64,000 nt of DNA from Marinithermofilum abyssi (GCF_014641195.1 NZ_BMHQ01000004.1:144734-208733); one strand, 5' to 3'; shown: positions 26,096 through 35,639, numbered from the stretch's first letter. Notes: generated by a model not told the origin, from the sequence alone. Numbers and translations: made by a program.

Positions 26096-27049
26096 ATGGC
26101 AACTAGACGAACGGCCGGGATTCATCACATCACGGCGATCGTAGGAAATCCCCAGGAAAACGTGGACTTTTATGCAGGGGTATTGGGCCTGCGCCTGGTG
26201 AAAAAAACGGTCAACTTTGATGATCCGGGTACCTATCATCTCTATTTCGGGGATGAAACGGGTACCCCTGGAACGATCATGACCTTCTTCCCGTGGCCGC
26301 AAGCCCAAAAGGGAACGATCGGTTCGGGGCAAGTCGGTGTCACCACTTTTGTGGTACCGGAGGGAGCCCTCAGCTTTTGGCAAGAACGATTGAACAAGTG
26401 GGGTGTGGGATGGGAGAAAAACATCCGCTTCGGCGAAGAGGTGCTTCAGTTTGACGATCCCCACGGGTTGCATCTCGAATTGGTCGCCCGAACAGAAGGC
26501 AAGCTCAGTGGGTGGTCTTTTGGCGGAGTGCCCGCAGAGAAAGCGATCAAAGGGTTCGGAGGCGGCATTTTGTATACCTGGAAACCGGAGAAAACGATGG
26601 AACTCCTGGAAAACGTGTTGGGCTTGGAGAAAGCGGCCGAAGAAGGGGATTATGTCCGCTTCCGTTCGTGGGATGACCTGGGCAACATCGTGGATGTAAA
26701 GAAAACTCCGCTGCTGCCGGGGCGGATGGGAGCCGGTGTGGTTCATCATATCGCTTGGCGTGCCCAAGATGATGAGGATCATGTAAAATGGCAAGCCCAC
26801 GTGCGGCAAAACGGATACCAGGTAACACCCATCATTGATCGGCAATATTTCAACTCCGTTTACTTCCGGGAGGCAGGCGGCATTCTCTTTGAGATCGCCA
26901 CTGATCCGCCGGGATTCACCCGGGATGAGACCAAAGAGGAACTGGGTTCTCGCTTGTTGCTACCCCCATGGCTGGAATTCGAACGGGAGCAGATTGAAAG
27001 TATGCTCTTGCCCGCGGAAGTGCGGGTGCTGAAGGGGGATCAGGCATGA
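26096..27049 (+). CDS. mhqO: Ring-cleaving dioxygenase of the MhqO/MhqA family
   Basis: 317 residues with two glyoxalase/extradiol dioxygenase halves. The N-terminal half begins TAGIHHITAIVGNPQENVDF with a metal-ligand His, the second GAGVVHHIAWRAQDDEDHVK, and the third ligand is Glu in GGILFEIATDPPGF. MhqO-type proteins open hydroquinone-type rings and protect from quinones and electrophiles. Two adjacent ATGs (26093 and 26096) follow AAAGGGG; the second has better spacing. Its stop overlaps the start of an esterase gene, giving the known mhqO-mhqD pair. The promoter carries inverted repeats suited to a quinone-sensing repressor. Confidence 0.88.
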   Translation: MATRRTAGIHHITAIVGNPQENVDFYAGVLGLRLVKKTVNFDDPGTYHLYFGDETGTPGTIMTFFPWPQAQKGTIGSGQVGVTTFVVPEGALSFWQERLNKWGVGWEKNIRFGEEVLQFDDPHGLHLELVARTEGKLSGWSFGGVPAEKAIKGFGGGILYTWKPEKTMELLENVLGLEKAAEEGDYVRFRSWDDLGNIVDVKKTPLLPGRMGAGVVHHIAWRAQDDEDHVKWQAHVRQNGYQVTPIIDRQYFNSVYFREAGGILFEIATDPPGFTRDETKEELGSRLLLPPWLEFEREQIESMLLPAEVRVLKGDQA

Positions 27050-27654
27050 AACACATTTTTCAGCAGGGGACAGACCCGAACGTACCGACCTTGCTGCTGC
27101 TTCACGGAACCGGGGGCACGGAACAGGACTTGCTCCCGCTGGCAGAGATGATCTCTCCCGCCTCTTCGGTTCTCAGTGTTCGCGGCAATGTGTTGGAAAA
27201 TGGGATGCCCCGGTTTTTCCGCCGGTTGGCTGAAGGGGTATTTGACGAAGACGACTTGGTTTTCCGCACCCAGGAGTTGCAGGAGTTTTTGCATCGGGCG
27301 GCGGCAGAGTATAGCTTTGACCGGGACCGGCTGGTGGCTGTCGGTTACTCCAACGGGGCCAATATCGCGGGCAGCCTGCTGTTCCATTGTCCGGGGGCAC
27401 TGATGGGGGCGATCCTGCATCACCCGATGGTACCCCGGCACGGAGTGAAGCTACCCGATTTGACCGGTACACCGGTTTTTATCGGTGCGGGGAAAAATGA
27501 TCCGATTTGTGCACCGGAAGAAACGGACGAGCTAAAAGCCTTGCTCGAGGGGGAGGGTGCTTCGGTGGATGTCCACTGGGAATCTTTTGGGCACCAGCTG
27601 ACCCGAACCGAAGTGGCAGCGGCGGCGGAGTGGTTTCAAGAGCAGTTTTTATGA
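27046..27654 (+). CDS. mhqD: MhqD-like carboxylesterase (alpha/beta hydrolase)
   Basis: 202 residues. The nucleophile elbow is GYSNGAN, the oxyanion loop LLLHGTGGTEQDLLPLA, the acid GAGKNDPICAP and the catalytic His WESFGHQLTRTE, all in the right order for the phospholipase/carboxylesterase family. MhqD is induced with MhqO by hydroquinones in Bacillus; the physiological ester is not known. The ATG overlaps the stop of mhqO (ATGA), so translation is coupled. A bidirectional terminator follows. Confidence 0.88.
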   Translation: MKHIFQQGTDPNVPTLLLLHGTGGTEQDLLPLAEMISPASSVLSVRGNVLENGMPRFFRRLAEGVFDEDDLVFRTQELQEFLHRAAAEYSFDRDRLVAVGYSNGANIAGSLLFHCPGALMGAILHHPMVPRHGVKLPDLTGTPVFIGAGKNDPICAPEETDELKALLEGEGASVDVHWESFGHQLTRTEVAAAAEWFQEQFL

Positions 27655-27745
27655 CCAGAGTTGTTTGCAGAGCGAGACAAAAACCCGGACCCAGGCTGAA
27701 AAGCCTGAGCCGGATTTCATGGTTTACTCATCCTACACAAACTAG

Positions 27746-27777
27746 AAAAACAGCCGGTTGCACGCCGGCTGTTTTTC
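27746..27777. terminator. Bidirectional terminator between mhqD and the alcohol dehydrogenase gene
   Basis: AAAAACAGCCGG pairs with CCGGCTGTTTTT around TTGCACG. It provides T runs on both strands and separates two converging genes. Confidence 0.92.
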
Positions 27778-27782
27778 GGTGA

Positions 27783-28946
27783 TTACAAGGACATGCGCAG
27801 GATTTCCATCACGTCGTCCCGGTTCAGTTTTTTGAAGTTGCCGAATTCCCCTTTGGCCATGGCCCGATCGGCAATCAGGTCCAGTTTGGAATCGTCGATG
27901 TCGTAATCCTTCAGGCGGCTAGGTGCTCCGAGGATGGTCCAGAACTTCCGCAGCTTCTCGATCCCTGCCAAAGCAATCTCCCGGTCGGAACCGAGGTTCG
28001 GGTCCACATCAAACACCCGGATAGCCAGCTGTTTGAAGCGACCCACATTTTCATCCAGGGTGTACTTCATCCAGTTGGGGAACAGGATGGCCAAACCGCC
28101 GGCATGGGGGATGTCATACACGGCGGAGACGGCGTGTTCGATATTATGGGTGGCCCAATCCCCCCGAATCCCCATGGACAAGGTGCCGTTCAAAGCGATG
28201 GTGCCATTGTAGAGAATCGTTTCCCTGTATTCGTAGTTTTCCAGATCCTCGATTAGCTTCGGTGCTACTTCCATCACCGTTTTCAGGATGGATTCGCACA
28301 TCCGGTCCTGAAGCGGGGTGTTGGGTACGTGATGAAAATACTGTTCAAACACGTGGGACATCATGTCCACTATACCATAAATCGTATGGTTCTTCGGAAC
28401 GCTGAACGTATAAACCGGATCCAGGATAGAAAATTTGGGGTAGGTATGGGGGCTGCCCCAGCCGTACTTTTCGTTGGTCTCCCAGTTTGTAATCACAGAG
28501 CCCGGGTTCATCTCGGAGCCGGTAGCCGCCAAGGTGAGTACTGTACCGAAGGGGAGGGCAGCTTCTACTTGGGCTTTGCCGCTGATAAACTCCCACGGAT
28601 CACCGTCAAACTTGGCGCCGGCAGCGATCGCCTTGGAGCAGTCGATAACGCTGCCGCCGCCTACCGCCAGGATGAAGTCGATATTTTCTTGGTGGCAGAT
28701 GTGTACCCCTTTTTTCACCGTACTCAAGCGCGGGTTAGGCTCTACTCCAGCGAGCTCGGATACATTGCTTCCGGTCTCATTCAGGATCGACATTACTTCA
28801 TCATAGAGGCCGTTTCGTTTGATGCTTCCGCCGCCATACACGAGCAGCACGTTTTTGCCGAAACGGTTCAGTTCGTCTTTCAGCTGAGAAAGCTGACCTT
28901 TTCCAAATATCAATTTGGTCGGATTGCGATATACAAAAGGGTTCAT
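27783..28946 (-). CDS. Iron-containing alcohol dehydrogenase (YugJ/BdhA type)
   Basis: 387 residues of the group III alcohol dehydrogenases. It begins [20 protein letters not shown]; the NAD(P) site shows [20 protein letters not shown], and the iron ligands lie in [14 protein letters not shown] and [20 protein letters not shown]. Relatives are NADH- or NADPH-dependent butanol or aldehyde reductases. Such enzymes often detoxify aldehydes, which would fit the neighbouring mhq genes. Start ATG 28946 follows AAGGAGTTGTTCCC. Two perfect palindromes lie 35 to 65 bases upstream. Confidence 0.9.
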   Translation of the reverse strand: MNPFVYRNPTKLIFGKGQLSQLKDELNRFGKNVLLVYGGGSIKRNGLYDEVMSILNETGSNVSELAGVEPNPRLSTVKKGVHICHQENIDFILAVGGGSVIDCSKAIAAGAKFDGDPWEFISGKAQVEAALPFGTVLTLAATGSEMNPGSVITNWETNEKYGWGSPHTYPKFSILDPVYTFSVPKNHTIYGIVDMMSHVFEQYFHHVPNTPLQDRMCESILKTVMEVAPKLIEDLENYEYRETILYNGTIALNGTLSMGIRGDWATHNIEHAVSAVYDIPHAGGLAILFPNWMKYTLDENVGRFKQLAIRVFDVDPNLGSDREIALAGIEKLRKFWTILGAPSRLKDYDIDDSKLDLIADRAMAKGEFGNFKKLNRDDVMEILRMSL

Positions 28947-28979
28947 GGGAACAACTCCTTTTTTGGCCGGACTGATCCA

Positions 28980-29010
28980 TTACTATAGTAACATTTCGGG
29001 TACCGAAATG
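28980..29010 (-). promoter_or_regulatory. Two adjacent palindromes upstream of the alcohol dehydrogenase gene
   Basis: TTACTATAGTAA (28980-28991) is a perfect 12-base palindrome that also offers a -10-like TACTAT. Immediately next to it CATTTCGG and CCGAAATG (28992-29010) flank GTA. They lie in the promoter region of the minus-strand gene. The first resembles the TTACTA..TAGTAA operators of YodB/CatR-like regulators, recalling the mhq promoter; the second looks like a site for a different regulator. Confidence 0.6.
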
Positions 29011-29255
29011 AAAAGAGGGTTGTTTTGAAAAGAAATACTGGCTTCTATCGGCTATTCCACAGGATTTTACGGCAGGACGGATTCCTCCTGCCAACCCTTT
29101 TGGCTCTCAAGGTACGAGTTGTTGTTTTCCGGCAGGGACGATTGGTTCTATTGGAAATTTCGGATATTTGTTAATATAAAAACTGAATGGCGTTTGTTTG
29201 CTGTTACGGGTGGGTTTACGGTTACAAGATTATGCTAATGATGAGGAGGGGTTTC

Positions 29256-30971
29256 ATGGGGTGGAAGATGGGTTGGTATCGGATTCTGTCAGTAACAACG
29301 GGTGTGTCGTTGTTGATACCGGCTACAGCGGTGGGAGCCGATCAGGCAGCCGGAGCTACGACGGAGGTGCGGGATTGGAACAAAGGAGGGAGCGCCGTTT
29401 TTACTCATACACCGCCATTTCCCTGGGACAAGCCGGGTGTTTCCTCGCCGGTGTTGCATCCGGGAACACCGGCCGCGGCAGGAATGTCTGAAGCTTCTTT
29501 GGAAGCGATGGATCCGTACCTGGAGCAGGCGGTCCAAGATAAGGTCATGCCCGGAGCGGTGGTGCTGATCGCGCGGAAGGGGCAGATCGTCAAGCACCAG
29601 GCTTACGGAAATGCTCTTCAGTACAAAGATGATCAGTACTCACCCGTGGACCAGCCGATTCCGATGGAAAAAGCTACGATTTTTGATGTGGCGTCCATCA
29701 GTAAAATCTTTACGACCACAGCGGCGATGAAACTCTATGAAGAAGGAAAGTTTCAGTTGGATGATCCTGTCGCCAAATACATACCGGAGTTTGCCGCCAA
29801 TGGAAAAGAAGAGGTCACCATTCGCCAACTGATGACCCATACCTCCGGTTTTGAACCGTTTATCCCTTTATGGAAGGAAGAGGGGAACCGGGAGGATCGG
29901 TTGCAGGCGGTGTTTGCCCATCCATTGAAATCTCCGCCGGGAACCACATACGTCTACAGCGATCTGAACATGATTACTTTGGGTGCGTTGGTGGAGAAGC
30001 TGTCGGGGATGCGTCAGGATGCTTATGTAAAAAAGGCGATCACGGAACCCCTCGGGATGAAGGATACGATGTACAATCCGCCGGCATCCTTGAAGCCGCG
30101 GATTGCGGCTACCGAGTACCAGCCCTGGACCGAGCGCGGACTGGTCTGGGGTGAGGTGCATGATGAGAATGCCGCTTCGCTGGACGGCGTGGCCGGTCAT
30201 GCCGGAGTATTCTCTACCGCCCATGACTTGGCGGTGTTTGCCCATACGATGCTGAACAAGGGGAAATACGGAAACACCCACATTCTGAAGCCGGAAACGG
30301 TGGAATTGATGGAGAAAAACCAGACGGCGGATTTTCCCGGTGATGAGCACGGTCTTGGCTGGGAGCTGAAGCAGGGCTGGTTCATGGATGCTTTGTCGGA
30401 TATCCGCTCCATGGGACATACAGGTTTTACCGGAACCTCCATCGTTATCAATCGAAACAACGGGGTCATGGCGATCCTGCTCACTAACCGCGTCCATCCC
30501 ACCCGAAAAACAGTCTCCACCAACCCGGCCCGCCGGCAGGTGGCGCGTCTAACAGCAGATGCGATCCCTGTAGCCATTCCGGGGGACGGCAAGGCATGGT
30601 TCGCCGGTTACGGGGATAATCTGGACCGATCTTTGGTAACGGAGTTGGACGGGTTCAAAGGTCCGTTGACGCTTACTTTTGAGACTTGGTACCGGACAGA
30701 TGGAGACACCGATTACGGTGTGGTGGAAGTGTCCGAAAACGGTTATGACTGGAAAGCGGTCAGCGATCCGTACACCGAGAGCAGCGAAGGGTGGAAAAAG
30801 CTAACCCTCTCTTTGCCAGAGGGAGCCCGCTTCATCCGTTTTCGCTACCATACGGATGACTACGCCAACGGTCGGGGCTGGTATGTGCACAAGCCGGAAC
30901 TAAAGACGGCTGACGGCCAACAGGTGAATGCAGAGTGGTCCGGTGTGGGATGGGAAATGCGGGATCGGTGA
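29256..30971 (+). CDS. Secreted serine hydrolase (beta-lactamase class C family) with C-terminal beta domain
   Basis: 571 residues. A signal peptide (WYRILSVTTGVSLLIPATAV) precedes the hydrolase domain with S-x-x-K in FDVASISKIFTTTAAMKLYE, Y-x-N in TYVYSDLNMITLGALVEKL and the H-T-G-like GHTGFTGTSIVI. This set is that of class C beta-lactamases, DD-peptidases and esterases. It resembles the YbbE/EstB-type branch rather than true lactamases. The last 120 residues (GPLTLTFETWYRTDGDTDYG, GWKKLTLSLPEGARFIRFRY) form a jelly-roll like those of immune inhibitor A-type proteins, probably carbohydrate- or wall-binding. Start ATG 29256 follows AGGAGGGG. Likely role: peptidoglycan or ester turnover outside the cell. 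Confidence 0.85.
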   Translation: MGWKMGWYRILSVTTGVSLLIPATAVGADQAAGATTEVRDWNKGGSAVFTHTPPFPWDKPGVSSPVLHPGTPAAAGMSEASLEAMDPYLEQAVQDKVMPGAVVLIARKGQIVKHQAYGNALQYKDDQYSPVDQPIPMEKATIFDVASISKIFTTTAAMKLYEEGKFQLDDPVAKYIPEFAANGKEEVTIRQLMTHTSGFEPFIPLWKEEGNREDRLQAVFAHPLKSPPGTTYVYSDLNMITLGALVEKLSGMRQDAYVKKAITEPLGMKDTMYNPPASLKPRIAATEYQPWTERGLVWGEVHDENAASLDGVAGHAGVFSTAHDLAVFAHTMLNKGKYGNTHILKPETVELMEKNQTADFPGDEHGLGWELKQGWFMDALSDIRSMGHTGFTGTSIVINRNNGVMAILLTNRVHPTRKTVSTNPARRQVARLTADAIPVAIPGDGKAWFAGYGDNLDRSLVTELDGFKGPLTLTFETWYRTDGDTDYGVVEVSENGYDWKAVSDPYTESSEGWKKLTLSLPEGARFIRFRYHTDDYANGRGWYVHKPELKTADGQQVNAEWSGVGWEMRDR

Positions 30972-31454
30972 TCCCTTGCACTCCCATGCTTAGGTAGGCG
31001 GATCCCATCTGACAACATTCATCTTCCAAAAGAATAGAGCTCTTCTGCTAAGGAACGATCTTTGAACGACGTACCCAGCTTGGATGCGTGGGATCGAGGC
31101 CGAAAGCGAGTAAAACACGACCTGGAGCAAAGACGTGACGTATGCCCTGTGGGTGCTTGTGCCCGTGGGCGACACAGGCTTTCCTTTTGCTCGCGCCTCG
31201 ATCATTGCACTCAAGGAGCACAAGTCGTGCTATTTGTCGTTCCGCTCCAAAGTTACGCTATGTTTCGGAGCGGACAGCAACGCATCTGTGACGTCGAAGA
31301 GGGAGCGACGGGTAGAAGAGCTTTTTGCTGGGGTTCAAGAGGGCTTTCATCCATCTGGAGGTAGGTTTATTGTTGGTCCAACCTTTTTGCAACCGGATTC
31401 CAACCTATGGTATAGTTATTGCCGATAAGAAGCCACGGGTGAGAAGGTGGACCA
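30972..31454. other. 480-base gap with a dispersed hairpin-like repeat
   Basis: No gene was recognised. GAGCTCTTCT near 31037 and GGAGCGACGGGTAGAAGAGC at 31303-31322 (followed by TTTTTGCTG) resemble the two arms of the hairpin after leuS at 38.5 kb. Here the arms are about 270 bases apart, as though other sequence had been inserted in the loop. The last 60 bases should hold the promoter of yqeG (TATGGTATAGTTATTGCC). Confidence 0.45.
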
Positions 31455-31976
31455 GTGTTTAAATCAATCGTACCGGATGCCTTTGTGCAATCTATTTATG
31501 AAATTGATTTCAACGAGCTGCAACACCAAGGGGTGAAGGCAGCGATTGTGGATCTTGACAATACGCTGGTGGAAGCGAGCCGTCCGGATGCGACCCCCCA
31601 GCTGGTCAGTTGGCTGGATCGGTTGCAAGGAATGGGATTCCGGGTGATGATTGTCTCCAACAACAATCGGACGCGGGTGTCCCGGTTTGCTTTGCCTCTT
31701 CGGGTTCCATACATTCACCGGGCACGGAAGCCGTTATCGGCCGCCTTTAAAAAAGCTCTACGTAAGCTGGAGACAAAACCGGAAGAGACGGTGATGATCG
31801 GAGATCAGTTGTTTACCGACGTGCTGGGTGGGAACCGATTGGGCTTACGGACGATCCTGGTGGTGCCTGTTTCTGATGTAGAAGGCTTTTTTACCCGTTT
31901 GAACCGCCGGATGGAGCGTATGGTGTTTCGATGGATGAAACAGCGTGGATTGTTAAGTTGGGAGGATCCAAAGTGA
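31455..31976 (+). CDS. yqeG: YqeG family HAD IIIA-type phosphatase
   Basis: 173 residues of the HAD superfamily. The nucleophile motif is IVDLDNTLVEA, motif II IVSNNNR, the lysine RKPLSAAFKKALRKL and the acidic motif IGDQLFTDVLGGNRLGLRTI. YqeG-like enzymes include phosphatidylglycerophosphate phosphatases in plants and fungi; the bacterial substrate is less certain. It begins with GTG 31455 behind GAAGGTGG and overlaps the yqeH start codon. First gene of the conserved yqeG-rsfS block. Confidence 0.92.
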   Translation: MFKSIVPDAFVQSIYEIDFNELQHQGVKAAIVDLDNTLVEASRPDATPQLVSWLDRLQGMGFRVMIVSNNNRTRVSRFALPLRVPYIHRARKPLSAAFKKALRKLETKPEETVMIGDQLFTDVLGGNRLGLRTILVVPVSDVEGFFTRLNRRMERMVFRWMKQRGLLSWEDPK

Positions 31977-33073
31977 TGGAGGAGCGTTGGTGTGAAGGCT
32001 GCGGAGTTGAGCTGCAGACGGAGCGTCCCCATGCGCCGGGGTATGTTCCGCCTTCAGCGCTGGAGCGGGAGCATGTGATCTGCAAGCGGTGCTTTCGCAT
32101 TCGGCACTATAATGAGATTGCCCAAGTGGATCAGGATCCGGATGTTTACTTGCAACTTTTGGACCAAATTGCGGAAACGGACAGCTTGGTGGTTCAGGTC
32201 GTGGATCTGTTTGATTTCTCAGGGAGTTGGATCCCGGGCATTCATCGCCATACCGGGGGAAACGATCTGTTGCTCCTGGCCAACAAGGTGGATGTCTTCC
32301 CCAAGTCGGCCAAGTACCAAAAGTTGAAAGAATGGGTGTACGCCTCTGCCAAAGAGATGGGTGTTCAACCGGTGGATGTCGTATTGATGAGTGCTGCCAA
32401 AGGCCAGCATATCAAAGAAGTAGCTGCCGCGATCGAGCGCTATCGTGCCGGACGGGATGTGTATGTGGTCGGTGCGGCCAACGCCGGCAAATCCACTTTT
32501 ATTAACCGCCTTCTTCAGGAGTATGGTGCAGGCGAGGAGGTCGTCACCACCTCTCCGTATCCCGGAACCACACTGGATGCGATCAGCATTCCGCTAAATG
32601 ACGGTCGGCGCATCGTGGACATGCCTGGTATCGTTCGTCAAGATCGGGTGAGCGAATGGGTTGCACCGGAAGAGCTGGAAGAAATCACGCCAAAGAAAGA
32701 ATTGCGACCCAAAGTGTATCAATTGGAGGATCAGCAAACCCTCTTCTTTGGCGGGCTAGCCCGTTTTGACTTTGTAGAGGGAGAACGTCAGCCCTTTGTT
32801 TGCTATTTTGCCAACTCCCTTTACATCCATCGTACTAAATTGGAACGAGCGGACGAGTTGTGGGCCAAACATCGGGGAGAGCTGTTGTCCCCGCCCAAAA
32901 ATCCGGATTCTTTACCGAAGTGGAAGCGGCATCGTTTTTATTTAAACGGCCGGGAAAAAGAAGATATTGTCATTCCGGGTCTGGGATGGATTGCTGCCGG
33001 GCTCAATCCGGCACAAGTCGATCTCTGGGTGCCGGAAGGAATCACCGTTCACTTGCGTCCCGCCATATTGTGA
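31976..33073 (+). CDS. yqeH: Ribosome biogenesis GTPase YqeH
   Basis: 365 residues. An N-terminal zinc finger (CEGCGVEL, later ICKRCFRIRHYNE) precedes a circularly permuted GTPase domain in the order G4 (LLLANKVDVFP), G5, G1 (VVGAANAGKSTFINRLLQ) and G3 (RRIVDMPGIVRQ). YqeH is needed for 30S subunit assembly. ATG 31976 shares its first base with the yqeG stop, indicating translational coupling. The C-terminal domain is complete (GLGWIAAGLNPAQVDLWVPE). Confidence 0.95.
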   Translation: MEERWCEGCGVELQTERPHAPGYVPPSALEREHVICKRCFRIRHYNEIAQVDQDPDVYLQLLDQIAETDSLVVQVVDLFDFSGSWIPGIHRHTGGNDLLLLANKVDVFPKSAKYQKLKEWVYASAKEMGVQPVDVVLMSAAKGQHIKEVAAAIERYRAGRDVYVVGAANAGKSTFINRLLQEYGAGEEVVTTSPYPGTTLDAISIPLNDGRRIVDMPGIVRQDRVSEWVAPEELEEITPKKELRPKVYQLEDQQTLFFGGLARFDFVEGERQPFVCYFANSLYIHRTKLERADELWAKHRGELLSPPKNPDSLPKWKRHRFYLNGREKEDIVIPGLGWIAAGLNPAQVDLWVPEGITVHLRPAIL

Positions 33074-33160
33074 TACGGATCTGCAGGCTCAGCCGCCCAG
33101 ACATGGACAGGTCCATCTTCTTTTCAAAGCAAGAGACGGAATGGGAAAGGGGCGCAAAAT

Positions 33161-34012
33161 ATGAAGGTAAACAGCTTAACAGAGAAGACAGGCTTGTTGG
33201 GCCATCCGGTAGGTCATTCTAAGTCGCCGGACATGCACAATGAAGCTTTTGCGCTGACAGGATTCAATATGGTTTATTTGGCTTATGACGTATCTCCGGA
33301 AAAGTTGCCCCAGGCAGTGGAAGGGATGCGTGCGTTGGGTTTTCGCGGGTGGAATGTCACCATTCCCCACAAAGTGGCCATCATGGAGCTGTTGGATGAA
33401 TTGGATGACAGCGCCAAGGAAATCGGTGCCGTCAATACGGTTGTCAACAAGGAAAGCCGGCTGATTGGGTACAATACGGATGGAACGGGTTATTTGCGCT
33501 CCCTGCAGGAAGAGACAGCGATGCAGCTGACGGGGAAGCGGGTGGTTCTTGTCGGTGCAGGCGGTGCCGCCCGGGCGGTCGGATACGCTTTGGCTACCGC
33601 CGGTGTCAGGGAAATAACCGTCACCAACCGGACTACAGCCAAAGCGGAAGCATTGGCCAGCCGCTTGAGCCGTTGGGTACCGACGCGTGTGATCACTGCT
33701 GAAGAGCTCCAAACAGCCCTTCAAGATGCTGCGCTCCTCGTGCAAACGACATCGGTGGGCATGCATCCTGACGCGGATGTTTCCCCGGTGAATCCAGATT
33801 GGCTTCATTCCGGGCTGGTGGTGAGCGATTTGATCTATCATCCCCGCAAAACCAAACTGTTGCAAGAAGCCGAAAAGCAAGGGGCCTGCATTCACGGCGG
33901 AGCCGGGATGTTGGTTCATCAAGCAGCACTGGCTTTTGAACTATGGACAGGGCATCCTGCACCTGTGAAAAAGATGCGGGAAGTATTGGAGAGGTCCCTT
34001 GCACCGGTGTGA
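33161..34012 (+). CDS. aroE: Shikimate dehydrogenase
   Basis: 283 residues, normal length. The substrate site LLGHPVGHSKSPDMHNEAF and NVTIPHKVAIMELLDELD, and the NADP-binding VVLVGAGGAARAVGYALATA with NRTTAKAEAL, are all intact, as is GAGMLVHQAALAFELWTG at the end. It reduces 3-dehydroshikimate in aromatic amino acid synthesis. Start ATG 33161 follows GAAAGGGG, 87 bases after yqeH. Confidence 0.96.
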   Translation: MKVNSLTEKTGLLGHPVGHSKSPDMHNEAFALTGFNMVYLAYDVSPEKLPQAVEGMRALGFRGWNVTIPHKVAIMELLDELDDSAKEIGAVNTVVNKESRLIGYNTDGTGYLRSLQEETAMQLTGKRVVLVGAGGAARAVGYALATAGVREITVTNRTTAKAEALASRLSRWVPTRVITAEELQTALQDAALLVQTTSVGMHPDADVSPVNPDWLHSGLVVSDLIYHPRKTKLLQEAEKQGACIHGGAGMLVHQAALAFELWTGHPAPVKKMREVLERSLAPV

Positions 34013-34023
34013 GGAGTGTCATA

Positions 34024-34635
34024 ATGAAAGTCGGCATTTTCGGGGGAACATTTGACCCGATTCACATCGGGCATATGATCATGGTGGAGCAGGCATTGGA
34101 GATGGCCGGATTGGACCAGGTGTGGCTGATTCCGGCGCCCAGCCCTCCCCACAAACAAGGGAAATCCATCACGGACGCCCGGCATCGGCTGAAGATGACG
34201 GAACTGGCTGTAGCGGACAATCCCCGTTTGCGCGTCTCCCGGATCGAGATGGAACGGTCCGGCCCCTCTTATACGGTGGACACAGTCAAAGCTTTAACCC
34301 GTCAGTATCCGGAGTATCAATTCTTTTTGATTATCGGAGGAGACATGATCCTGGATCTGCCCCGCTGGCACCGCATTGAGGAGATATTGGAAACTGTCGA
34401 GGTGATTGGGTTGTTGCGGAAAGGGATCGCATGGAACGAAGAGAAGCTTCCCGATTGGATAAAAGATCGATTACACCTGTTCACCGAGGGAGTGCAACTG
34501 GACCTGTCGTCTTCCCTCATTCGGAAAAAGGCGGCACAAGGCCAGTCCATCCGATACCTGGTACCGGAACCCGTTCGTCGTTATTTGGAGGAGCATACAA
34601 TATATGAACAGAGAAGCCTTGAAAAAGGCCGTTGA
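34024..34635 (+). CDS. nadD: Nicotinate-nucleotide adenylyltransferase
   Basis: 203 residues. It begins MKVGIFGGTFDPIHIGHMIM, with the nucleotidyltransferase motif G-G-x-F-D-P-x-H-x-G-H, and has IGGDMILDLPRWHRIEEIL and the late DLSSSLIRKKAAQGQSIRYL, the counterpart of I-S-S-T-x-I-R. It makes deamido-NAD from nicotinate mononucleotide and ATP. ATG 34024 follows GTGAGGAG, only 11 bases after aroE; the yhbY gene usually found between them is absent. It overlaps yqeK by 32 bases. Confidence 0.95.
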   Translation: MKVGIFGGTFDPIHIGHMIMVEQALEMAGLDQVWLIPAPSPPHKQGKSITDARHRLKMTELAVADNPRLRVSRIEMERSGPSYTVDTVKALTRQYPEYQFFLIIGGDMILDLPRWHRIEEILETVEVIGLLRKGIAWNEEKLPDWIKDRLHLFTEGVQLDLSSSLIRKKAAQGQSIRYLVPEPVRRYLEEHTIYEQRSLEKGR

Positions 34636-35203
34636 GAAAGAATTGACACGATCCCGTTGGGAACACACCCTGCGGGTGATGGAAACGGCCGCAGCATTGT
34701 CGAAACAATGGGGAGCCGATCCGGAAAAAGCGGAATTAGCTGCTCTGTTGCACGATTTCTGCAAGTTTTGGCCGGACGACCGGATGCGCTCCCTGATTGT
34801 CAAATACCGTTTACCGGAAGACTTGTTGGAACATAACAAGGAATTGTGGCACGCTCCTGTTGGGGCGGAAGTGGTTAGGGAGGAATTGGGGGTTACGAAT
34901 GAAGAAGTTTTAAATGCGATCCGTTATCATACCTCTGGTCGTCCGCATATGTCTTTATTAGAAAAAGTGATTTTCGTAGCTGATGCCATCGAACCGGGCC
35001 GGCGTTATCCCGGAGTGGAAGAGTTGCGCAGCTTGGCCCGGCAAGATCTGGATCGCGCCGTTTTGCAATCCTTGGACAATACGATTTGTTTCCTGATTGA
35101 ACGCGGTCAAAAAGTGTACCCGCTGACGCTCTTTGCCCGTAACTACATGGTGGAAGCGGTCAAAGAGCGAACGCAGCCCAAAACAAAGGAGGAATCTCTT
35201 TGA
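34604..35203 (+). CDS. yqeK: HD-domain hydrolase YqeK (symmetrical Ap4A hydrolase)
   Basis: 199 residues of the HD superfamily. The metal ligands are in SRWEHTLRVMETAAALSKQW, AALLHDFCKFWP (the H-D pair), HAPVGAEVVREELG and AIRYHTSGRPHMSLLEKVIF followed by VADAIEPGR. Related YqeK proteins split diadenosine tetraphosphate into two ADP. It overlaps nadD and is followed by rsfS with a 4-base overlap, so the whole block is likely one operon. Confidence 0.93.
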   Translation: MNREALKKAVEKELTRSRWEHTLRVMETAAALSKQWGADPEKAELAALLHDFCKFWPDDRMRSLIVKYRLPEDLLEHNKELWHAPVGAEVVREELGVTNEEVLNAIRYHTSGRPHMSLLEKVIFVADAIEPGRRYPGVEELRSLARQDLDRAVLQSLDNTICFLIERGQKVYPLTLFARNYMVEAVKERTQPKTKEESL

Positions 35204-35541
35204 ACCTGGTGGAAATCGCACAGTTAGCGGCAACAGCCGCCGAGGAGAAAAAAGCCCAACGGATCGCCATTTTGGATATTCGCGGTTTGTCCGTGTTTGC
35301 CGATTACTTTGTCATCTGTTCCGGGAACTCCCAAACGCAGGTGCAAGCCATCGTGCAGGCGATCAAGGAAAAAATGCAAAAGTCAGCAGTTCCTGTCAAA
35401 GGAATCGAGGGATTGGCGGATGCACGTTGGGTGTTGATGGATCTCGGCGATGTGGTCGTTCACGTCTTCCACAAGGATGAACGGGATTTCTACGATTTGG
35501 AACGGTTATGGGGCGATGCCAGTCAGGTTGGCGTGCAGTAA
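35200..35541 (+). CDS. rsfS: Ribosomal silencing factor RsfS
   Basis: 113 residues of the RsfS/Iojap family. The family core is VFADYFVICSGNSQTQVQAI, GIEGLADARWVLMDLGDVVV and HVFHKDERDFYDLERLWGDA. RsfS binds protein L14 of the large subunit and blocks subunit joining in starved cells. The start is TTG 35200 behind AAAGGAGG, overlapping the yqeK stop. In Bacillus yqeM follows; here a T-box leader and leuS do. Confidence 0.95.
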   Translation: MNLVEIAQLAATAAEEKKAQRIAILDIRGLSVFADYFVICSGNSQTQVQAIVQAIKEKMQKSAVPVKGIEGLADARWVLMDLGDVVVHVFHKDERDFYDLERLWGDASQVGVQ

Positions 35542-35609
35542 AGGTATGAACCGAGCTACATGTGGAAAAAATTGATCTACATGGTGGAAACAAATTTCGA
35601 TAAAAATCG

Positions 35610-35639
35610 TTGACACATATCCAAGCCGTTGCATATAAT
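35610..35639 (+). promoter_or_regulatory. Sigma-A promoter of leuS
   Basis: TTGACA at 35610-35615 and TATAAT at 35634-35639 with an 18-base spacer: both boxes are consensus. Transcription should start near 35647, just ahead of the T-box leader. Confidence 0.85.
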
